From Spirulina sp. DLM2.Bin59 (GTDB lineage: Bacteria > Cyanobacteriota > Cyanobacteriia > Cyanobacteriales > Spirulinaceae), in assembly GCA_007693875.1 (NCBI GenBank), contig RECT01000094.1:1-10933 (forward strand): a stretch of 10,933 bases of DNA, read 5' to 3'. Both the position numbers and the translations under genes were made by a program. The notes under the pieces were generated by a model. The model did not search any database, had not been told where the DNA came from, and saw only the letters and a program-made list of their open reading frames with translations. This document shows, in pieces, positions 7,101 to 10,933 of the stretch (positions within the stretch are counted from its first letter, which is position 1; every line of letters begins with the position of its first letter).

Positions 7101-8208
7101 CCCGTGCCACCCACACCACCCGATCCGCCGAGAGCGGCGACAAACGAGCATCGAACCAAGCCAGATCCTGCTGTGCATGATGTTGGTATTCCACCTTGGT
7201 GGTTTCTTGGTGGTCTAGGGTGTGGGCGATCGCCCCCTGCAACTGTGCCGCCACATCCGGCATCAATTCCTGCAACGTTTTCCCCAGGAGTTCACTGGGG
7301 GCCAGTTGGGCGGCGGCCTGGGTGGGGGCAATTTTTAAACAGCGGCCTTGGCGATCGCGAATCACCACCAAATCCGTCATCGCCTGAAAAATCGCCCGCA
7401 TCTCCCGCTCCGAAGCCGCCAAAGCTTCCTGGGCCCGCTTTTGGGTGTCAATATTTTCCACCATGCCAAAAACAAACTGCACCACCCCATCCTGCATCGC
7501 CCCACAGAGCATCAACCGCCCCCACACCCGCTGCCCATCCGCCCGCAAATATTCCTGCTCCACCTGATAATGATTAATGTCACCGCGACCAATGGCCGAC
7601 AACTGTTGGAGAATCCGGTTCTGATCCGCCACACCTAAGCAATTCGTACAGAGGGTTTGATAGAGTTCTATCCCCTCGTAGCCGAGAAACTGTTGAAAAG
7701 CCCGATTGGTTTTGAGAATCCGGCCATCGGGTTGGGCAACAAAAATCCCTAAACCAGAATTTTCAAAAATGAGCCGAAACCGCGTTTCACTGGCCCGCAG
7801 GGCATCTTGGGCCCGCCGCAGACTGAGATGATGACTCACCCGCAGCAGCACCTCTTCTCGATGGAAGGGCTTAGGAATATAGTCAATGCCCCCCACATCA
7901 AAGGCCCGCGCCTTATCAGTGGCATTATCCAACGCTGAGATAAAGATGACGGGAATATGGCGGGTATGGGGATCAGCTTTCAACTGTTCACACACCGTAA
8001 ACCCATCCATCTCCGGCATCATGATATCCAGCAAAATCAAGTCTGGATGTTTAGCCTGTACTGCCATCAAGGCTGCTTTGCCACTCCGAGCAGCTCGAAC
8101 ATGATAACCATGCTTGACTAAAACTTCCGTCAGTAGCCGGAGATTAGCGGGCGTATCATCGGTAACGAGAATATCCCCTGTGGCATGCGAAGCAACGGAT
8201 AGCGTCAT
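4114..8208 (-). CDS. Hybrid sensor histidine kinase, REC-PAS5-GAF-PAS-HisKA-HATPase
   Basis: A 1364-residue protein with no membrane segment, so a cytosolic sensor. Residues 9-128 are a receiver domain with the acidic pair D17/D18, phosphoacceptor D61 (LLLDIMMPEMDG), S91 and K113. PAS-like domains follow at about 141-258, 266-376, 384-498, 545-662 and 669-791. A GAF domain is at about 802-958 and a sixth PAS at about 990-1104. Coiled-coil linkers with LEERVxERT are at 509-517 and 961-969. The kinase core has the H-box FISIASHELRTPL (H1117), N-box LISNAIKFS (N1254), G1 DQGRGI (from D1282), F-box IFGRFQQ and G2 GGTGLGLSIC (1311-1320). All catalytic motifs look intact. An N-terminal receiver suggests it takes phosphate from another kinase or regulates itself; it has no C-terminal output domain. 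No cognate response regulator is adjacent. The signal is unknown. No Shine-Dalgarno sequence is seen before ATG 8208. Confidence 0.96.
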   Translation of the reverse strand: MTLSVASHATGDILVTDDTPANLRLLTEVLVKHGYHVRAARSGKAALMAVQAKHPDLILLDIMMPEMDGFTVCEQLKADPHTRHIPVIFISALDNATDKARAFDVGGIDYIPKPFHREEVLLRVSHHLSLRRAQDALRASETRFRLIFENSGLGIFVAQPDGRILKTNRAFQQFLGYEGIELYQTLCTNCLGVADQNRILQQLSAIGRGDINHYQVEQEYLRADGQRVWGRLMLCGAMQDGVVQFVFGMVENIDTQKRAQEALAASEREMRAIFQAMTDLVVIRDRQGRCLKIAPTQAAAQLAPSELLGKTLQELMPDVAAQLQGAIAHTLDHQETTKVEYQHHAQQDLAWFDARLSPLSADRVVWVARDVTEDRLIAQKLRHSEQEIRGIFEAMTDLVLVVDAHRQEVQVMPTNYKRLFENSNAVVEATFEQFFPQENAANSFWEPIQRVLTEQLTLTFEYRLQLETGSVWFAANISPLPDNCVIWVARDISARIEAELELQTLAAQLEERVVERTTQLRRVNANLRAEISDRIQAEAELARSEARFRLAVDNIPNMFVIYDHHLRYRFVNHQALKTLAFQRDMMIGHTDRELFPEQITQAYVPLLEKAVAERSIQSGQCTFSVPRQGNLMFMITYVPLLNEAGDIEQILGIALDITEQQRSERVIWQAKEQLQAVLDAVPGFVSWIGRFEETESEQSRELYYLGVNHQLASAFGVEPQAFMGQRLGFLNLGAQFEQLLQNLFDGPDRMRSQVVDVQVRHQTRHYLVVAQKYQENQAAVSVGIDITARIEAESKLKRAYERSQLLSELTLKVRQSLDLDEILHTVVWEVQQILHTDRVAILQCQSDHRGQVIKESVLVGIEPVGLQPAEIPCRILEEAPYVAIHDTEQEGKEDYLLTFGGFPVRSQLLVPIFIQQNLWGSILVQQCHDPHHWQADEIKLLTALADQLGIAVAQAQLLNHLEERVAERTAELQQEIAERTKAETALRESEAQLHRVIQSNAYGIVVCNHFGRIDFANTAAAELFGRSAQELLDFDLGIPIPNGKRGDNSQDLSSLSAHGDPTEICLVHPQGRQCIVEMRSVAINWYGKRAYLLSLMDITERKAIEQMKDEFISIASHELRTPLTSIRGSLGLLATGRLGQLSDKGQQMLEIAVNNTDRLTRLLNDILDLERIESGRIKIIKRRCDALELIQQAAQAMVSMAEQNQITLCLECDQQRFATYPPPERTVAGEPPFPIYVWVDPDQILQTLTNLISNAIKFSERDRGIWINVTPHPDQVIFSVHDQGRGIPADKCEAIFGRFQQVDASDSREKGGTGLGLSICREIVQRHGGDIWVTSTLGEGSSFYFSIPAQPNVTSEEVLPTILS

Positions 8209-8354
8209 AGACTTTTAATAAATGGCAAGCAGAACTCAGGTTCCGAAGGCATCCACCCCCCATGATAACGATTCATTGTTGACGTTTTGGCGGATCAATG
8301 GGCAAATGCCATTCTCTCAAGTTCTGGGTCTTTCTTTATGCCTATCTTGCGATG

Positions 8355-8392
8355 TGGGGATTCGCCTCCCCAGGTTGAGGGTTTAAACCTCA
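8355..8392 (-). terminator. Two small hairpins at the rlmN 3' end (possible terminator or mRNA 3' structure)
   Basis: A near-perfect palindrome TGAGGGTTTAAACCTCA (8376-8392) includes the rlmN stop codon itself (8390-8392). Just beyond it TGGGGA (8355-8360) pairs with TCCCCA (8367-8372) around a 6-base loop. Neither is followed by a U-run in the direction of rlmN, so a classic intrinsic terminator is not supported. The rest of the 181-bp gap up to the kinase start (8209-8354) must carry the kinase promoter, but I see no hexamer pair good enough to mark. Confidence 0.3.
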
Positions 8393-9466
8393 GGAGGGTT
8401 GATTGATCTTTCGCAGGGAAGGGAGGGGATCCGGAGTTTGAACGGCGGGATTTGTGGCGGCCTGTTGGGTACGGAGTTGGCCACAGGCGGCATTGGCTTC
8501 TAGGCCACGGGAATAGCGGATGCTGTTTTCAATGTGGTGTTTATGGAGAATGTCGCTGAATTGTTTGATTTGTTTGATTTGGGGCCGGCGGTAGTCAGCG
8601 TCGGTGATGGGGTTGTAGGGGATGAGGTTAACGTGGGCTTGAAAGCCTTTCAGTTGTTTGGCGAGGGCTTGGGCCTGTTCGGGGCGATCGTTGACACCGG
8701 CCAGGAGGATATATTCAAAAGTGAGCCGTCGTTTTGTCGTTTTCACGTAATAGCGGCAGTCTTCGAGGAGTTTGGGGATCGGGTAGTTTTTGGCGGTGGG
8801 GATCAGTTGTTCCCGGAGGGTTTGGTCGGCGGCGTGGAGGCTGACGGCGAAGGTGATTTGCAGGTGATGTTCTGCGAGTTCTTTAATGCGCCGGGGTACG
8901 CCGACGGTGGAGACGGTGAGCGATCGCCCCCCAATCCCCACATCTTGGTTTAATTGCTGGAGCGATCGCACCACGGCTTTTAAATTCAACAGGGGTTCTC
9001 CCATGCCCATATAGACCACATGGCTGACCCGGCGGCCAAAATCCTGTTGCACGGTTAACACCTGATCAACGATTTCATGGGGGGCTAAATTGCGGGTATA
9101 GCCGCCTTTGCCGGTGGCGCAAAAATCGCAGGCCATGGGGCAACCGACTTGGGAGGAAACACAAACGGTGAGGCGTTTCTCCGTAGGAATCCCGACGGTT
9201 TCAATAATTAGCCCATCGGCAAGGGTGAGTAGGTACTTCCGGGTTTCATCGGGGGCAATGCGGCAATCGGCGATCGTCGAGCGGCCAATGGGGTAGTCGG
9301 CTAATTTTTCCCGCCAAGCCTTGGGAAAAACGGTGATATCGAGGAGCGATCGCGCTCCTTTTTGGTAAAGCCATTGGTGGAGTTGTTTACCCCGATAGGC
9401 GGGTTGGTCTTGGGTTTGTACCCAAGCGGTGAGTTCATCGAGGGAGAGGGAGAGGAGGGGGAGCAT
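8390..9466 (-). CDS. rlmN: Dual-specificity 23S rRNA / tRNA adenine-C2 methyltransferase RlmN (radical SAM)
   Basis: The 358-residue product methylates C2 of A2503 in 23S rRNA and of A37 in some tRNAs, using two SAM molecules and a 4Fe-4S cluster. The cluster motif CxxxCxxC is at C109, C113 and C116 (QVGCPMACDFCATG). C102 (CVSSQVGC) and C328 (AACGQL) match the two other essential cysteines, one of which is the transiently methylated residue (C118 and C355 in E. coli). GMGEPLLN (154-161) and STVGVPRRI (186-194) are SAM-binding or structural motifs of the family. I start at ATG 9466 (MLPLLSLSLDELTAW). The open frame extends to 9631, but those 55 extra codons read through a heptamer array and hairpins and give a low-complexity Pro/Ser/Tyr peptide unlike RlmN. 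There is no Shine-Dalgarno sequence. It lies downstream of ispE on the same strand, 247 bp away. Confidence 0.96.
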   Translation of the reverse strand: MLPLLSLSLDELTAWVQTQDQPAYRGKQLHQWLYQKGARSLLDITVFPKAWREKLADYPIGRSTIADCRIAPDETRKYLLTLADGLIIETVGIPTEKRLTVCVSSQVGCPMACDFCATGKGGYTRNLAPHEIVDQVLTVQQDFGRRVSHVVYMGMGEPLLNLKAVVRSLQQLNQDVGIGGRSLTVSTVGVPRRIKELAEHHLQITFAVSLHAADQTLREQLIPTAKNYPIPKLLEDCRYYVKTTKRRLTFEYILLAGVNDRPEQAQALAKQLKGFQAHVNLIPYNPITDADYRRPQIKQIKQFSDILHKHHIENSIRYSRGLEANAACGQLRTQQAATNPAVQTPDPLPSLRKINQPS

Positions 9467-9469
9467 TGG

Positions 9470-9525
9470 AAGGATGAAGGATGAAGGATAAAGGATGAAG
9501 TAGGGAGTGGGAAGTGGGAAGTAGG
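9470..9525. repeat. STRR heptamer array, 8 units, at the rlmN start
   Basis: Eight heptamers run in perfect 7-base phase: AAGGATG, AAGGATG, AAGGATA, AAGGATG, AAGTAGG, GAGTGGG, AAGTGGG, AAGTAGG. The array ends three bases from the rlmN ATG, so it occupies the ribosome-binding region. In the gene's sense it is a pyrimidine-rich tract. Units drift gradually from the AAGGATG form to the AAGTGGG form, as expected of slippage with point mutation. This is the class called short tandemly repeated repetitive sequences in cyanobacteria. Confidence 0.88.
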
Positions 9526-9540
9526 GAGAAGTTGATCTCG

Positions 9541-9637
9541 TGCCACGGCTCTGCCGTGGCATCGGGTGGGGGCGGCTCTGCCGCCAGGGTGGAGGCGGAG
9601 CCTCCGGGGGGGCGTTACTTGGCAGAGCCAAGTAACG
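9541..9637. repeat. Cluster of four stem-loops with GGC-NNN-GCC core
   Basis: Four perfect inverted repeats follow one another. TGCCACGGC-TCT-GCCGTGGCA is at 9541-9561 (9-bp stem). GGCGGC-TCT-GCCGCC is at 9571-9585 (6 bp). GGAGGC-GGA-GCCTCC is at 9591-9605 (6 bp). CGTTACTTGGC-AGA-GCCAAGTAACG is at 9613-9637 (11 bp). All keep GGC-NNN-GCC at the apex while the outer stem differs completely but stays paired. A fifth copy with loop GTA lies inside the 837-912 palindrome. Within an operon such stacked hairpins could stabilise or attenuate the ispE-rlmN message. Confidence 0.85.
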
Positions 9638-9662
9638 AGGAAATTTAAATCCATATCAGCTT

Positions 9663-9708
9663 ACTCCCTACTCCCTATTTCATCCTTCATCCTTCATCCT
9701 TCATCCTT
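9663..9708. repeat. STRR heptamer array in opposite orientation, after the ispE stop
   Basis: Two ACTCCCT units (9663-9676), a 4-base break, then four exact CATCCTT units (9681-9708). The four CATCCTT units are the reverse complement of the AAGGATG units at 9470-9497, matching 27 of 28 positions. The array ends six bases from the ispE stop codon complement at 9714. Together the two arrays bracket the four stem-loops at 9541-9637 as long inverted ends. Confidence 0.85.
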
Positions 9709-9713
9709 ATTTC

Positions 9714-10658
9714 TCACCCAAGGCTAGCGAGATGAATCCCCTGATGGCTAAATTGTGTCACCCAAAAACCGAGATTTGGATCATTCAACATCTCAGCGGT
9801 TTTGGTTTTCACCGTTTCGGCATGGTCTTGGGATTCGCAGAGGGCAAAGACACTGGGGCCAGAGCCGGACATCATTGCCCCTGTGGCTCCTGCTGTTAAG
9901 AGGGCCTCGCGCAGTTGGGCTACGGCGGGCTGGGTTGGTAAGACTACCGCTTCGAGATCATTTTCTAAATGGGCCACCATCGCGGCTAAATTCCCAGCGG
10001 CGATCGCCCCCACCATTGGCCCTGCATGGATGCGTTGGGCGCGGGCCGCCTGCTCATCGGGGTGCTGGATGTATTTTTGGCTAAACTGTTGGCGATAGGT
10101 TTGGTAGGCCCAGGGGGTGGAAATCGCCAGATTGCGGTGTTTGGCTAAGACTAACCAAATTGGCTCCGGCGGACTATGGATAAAATCTAACTGCTCCCCT
10201 CGGCCCGTGGCGATCGCCGTCCCTCCCGTTACACAAAAGGGCAGATCTGACCCCAATTGCGCCGCCAAGGTTTGCAAATCTTCTTGGGTTAACCCCAAAT
10301 TCCATAACAGGTTCATCCCCACCAACACCGCCGCCCCATCGGCCGACCCTCCCGCTAAACCCGCAGCCACCGGAATTTGCTTTTCCAAATGGATCTTCAC
10401 CCCCCCATAACTGGCAAAGGCATCGGGAAACCGTTCACTGATCAACTCAGCGGCACGGTAGGCCAGGTTATCGCGGCCACTGAGTTGGGGATCATTACAG
10501 GTGAGGTGATGGCTGTTACTGTGGGTGCGATCGAGGGTGAGGCGATCGCCTAAATCAATACTTTGCAACACCATCACCAACTCATGGAAACCATCGGGGC
10601 GATCGCCGATGATTTCAAGGTAGAGGTTGATTTTGGCGGGGGCGATGAGGGTGTACAT
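9714..10658 (-). CDS. ispE: 4-diphosphocytidyl-2-C-methyl-D-erythritol kinase
   Basis: A 314-residue GHMP-family kinase that phosphorylates CDP-methylerythritol at the 2-hydroxyl with ATP. This is the fourth step of the MEP route to isoprenoids, which supplies carotenoids, phytol and quinones in cyanobacteria. Motif 1 PAKINLYLEI has K9. Motif 2, the ATP loop, is PVAAGLAGGSADGAA (96-110). The catalytic aspartate lies in GSDLPF (D138), and motif 3 is MSGSGPSVFAL (263-273). All are intact. I start at ATG 10658 (MYTLIAPAKINL), as in the family. The frame stays open to 10700, but those 14 codons (PFAFCPLPFSLLP) are translated from a heptamer array. The gene follows rsmA on the same strand with a 53-bp gap, an arrangement common in cyanobacteria. 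No Shine-Dalgarno sequence is visible; the leader is pyrimidine-rich. Confidence 0.97.
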   Translation of the reverse strand: MYTLIAPAKINLYLEIIGDRPDGFHELVMVLQSIDLGDRLTLDRTHSNSHHLTCNDPQLSGRDNLAYRAAELISERFPDAFASYGGVKIHLEKQIPVAAGLAGGSADGAAVLVGMNLLWNLGLTQEDLQTLAAQLGSDLPFCVTGGTAIATGRGEQLDFIHSPPEPIWLVLAKHRNLAISTPWAYQTYRQQFSQKYIQHPDEQAARAQRIHAGPMVGAIAAGNLAAMVAHLENDLEAVVLPTQPAVAQLREALLTAGATGAMMSGSGPSVFALCESQDHAETVKTKTAEMLNDPNLGFWVTQFSHQGIHLASLG

Positions 10659-10669
10659 GGGGAGTAAAG

Positions 10670-10704
10670 AAAAAGGCAAAGGGCAAAAGGCAAAGGGCAA
10701 AAGA
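10670..10704. repeat. STRR heptamer array between rsmA and ispE
   Basis: Five phased units: AAAAAGG, CAAAGGG, CAAAAGG, CAAAGGG, CAAAAGA. The consensus CAAARGG differs from the arrays near rlmN. The array ends about 11 bases upstream of the ispE ATG and creates the false in-frame extension of that gene. It fills almost all of the rsmA-ispE gap. Confidence 0.8.
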
Positions 10705-10711
10705 AGTTAGA

Positions 10712-10933
10712 TCACTTCCCACTTCCCACTTCTACTAAAGCATCACTCAACGCTACCCATTGGGCAACGCTGATCGCTTCTGGGCGGGCATCGGGGTTAA
10801 TCCCTAACTGGGTGAGTAATGGGGTGAGGTGGTCGGGATCGATGAGGGCTTTGATGTTGTTCCGCAACATTTTGCGCTTGCTGCTGAAGGATTGTTAAAT
10901 CAGCATCGCGAGATGTTCCGGTTGTTGGGCTGG
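10712..10933 (-). pseudogene. rsmA: 16S rRNA dimethyladenosine transferase RsmA, 3' part, interrupted by an in-frame TAA
   Basis: On the minus strand the frame from 10933 reads PAQQPEHLAMLI, then TAA (10895-10897), then QSFSSKRKMLRNNIK and onward for 60 codons to TGA at 10712-10714. FSSKRKMLRNN, followed by LGINPDARPEAISVAQWVAL, is the conserved C-terminal segment of RsmA/KsgA. That enzyme dimethylates the two adjacent adenines near the 3' end of 16S rRNA. Homology continues on both sides of the stop in the same frame, so one base change (CAA to TAA would be enough) separates it from an intact gene. If real, the stop removes about 60 residues of the C-terminal helical domain. The last residues (VEVGSGK) are encoded by a heptamer array. 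The catalytic N-terminal part lies outside the window. A sequencing error is a fair alternative to a true pseudogene. Confidence 0.8.
10714..10734. repeat. STRR heptamer array overlapping the rsmA 3' end
   Basis: ACTTCCC, ACTTCCC and ACTTCTA in phase. These are cyclic permutations of the AAGTGGG-type units at 9505-9525 in the opposite orientation. The array encodes the final codons of the rsmA frame and its left edge shares a base with the stop codon. Confidence 0.65.

Noticed and set aside
7104..7638. Long plus-strand open frames inside the kinase gene
   Set aside because: They are Pro-rich shadows antisense to the conserved PAS domains, with no family resemblance.
9467..9631. A 55-codon N-terminal extension of rlmN
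   Set aside because: It is the translation of heptamer repeats and hairpins, rich in Pro, Ser and Tyr, and has no counterpart in RlmN; the family start is at 9466.
9470..9708. CRISPR array
   Set aside because: The repeat unit is 7 bases with no spacers, and no cas gene is present.
10659..10700. A 14-codon N-terminal extension of ispE
   Set aside because: It is the translation of the CAAARGG heptamer array; IspE proteins begin close to the PAKIN motif, which fits the ATG at 10658.

Overview
The window looks like cyanobacterial chromosome of moderately high GC. Three things point there: about 22 copies (by eye) of the HIP1 octamer GCGATCGC, a gene for the variable chain of ferredoxin:thioredoxin reductase (a photosynthetic redox protein), and heptanucleotide tandem arrays of the STRR type at several gene junctions. 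I cannot name the genus. Every gene is on the minus strand except ftrV.

Left block (1-3620, minus strand, read right to left): a DUF2079 multi-pass membrane protein, a zinc-free MDR-family NAD(P)H:quinone oxidoreductase-like enzyme 45 bp downstream of it, a small standalone protein resembling the C-terminal domain of allophanate hydrolase (gamma-glutamylcyclotransferase superfamily), and the start of a membrane protein resembling the lysylphosphatidylglycerol synthase transmembrane family, which runs off the left edge. The last two abut with no spacer (TAG directly followed by GTG). A 76-bp nested palindrome lies between the oxidoreductase and the small protein.

Middle (3621-8389): ftrV is the only plus-strand gene. 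It is divergent from the DUF2079 gene and converges on a 1364-residue soluble hybrid sensor kinase (REC, five PAS, GAF, PAS, HisKA, HATPase) that has no separate response regulator beside it.

Right block (8390-10933, minus strand): rsmA (3' end only), ispE and rlmN in one direction, joining two rRNA methylation enzymes with an MEP-pathway kinase. The visible part of rsmA carries an in-frame TAA just before its conserved C-terminal segment, so it is either a pseudogene, a truncated allele or a sequence error. Both junctions of this block hold heptamer arrays. The 247-bp ispE-rlmN gap is a composite structure: oppositely oriented heptamer arrays flanking four stem-loops that share a GGC-NNN-GCC core. 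The heptamers also supply false N-terminal extensions to ispE and rlmN in the longest open frames, so the starts given here are the shorter, family-consistent ones.

I see no defence system, phage, transposase, CRISPR array, tRNA or rRNA. The gene content is ordinary cyanobacterial housekeeping and signalling. The most unusual material is the intergenic repeat architecture and the rsmA stop.
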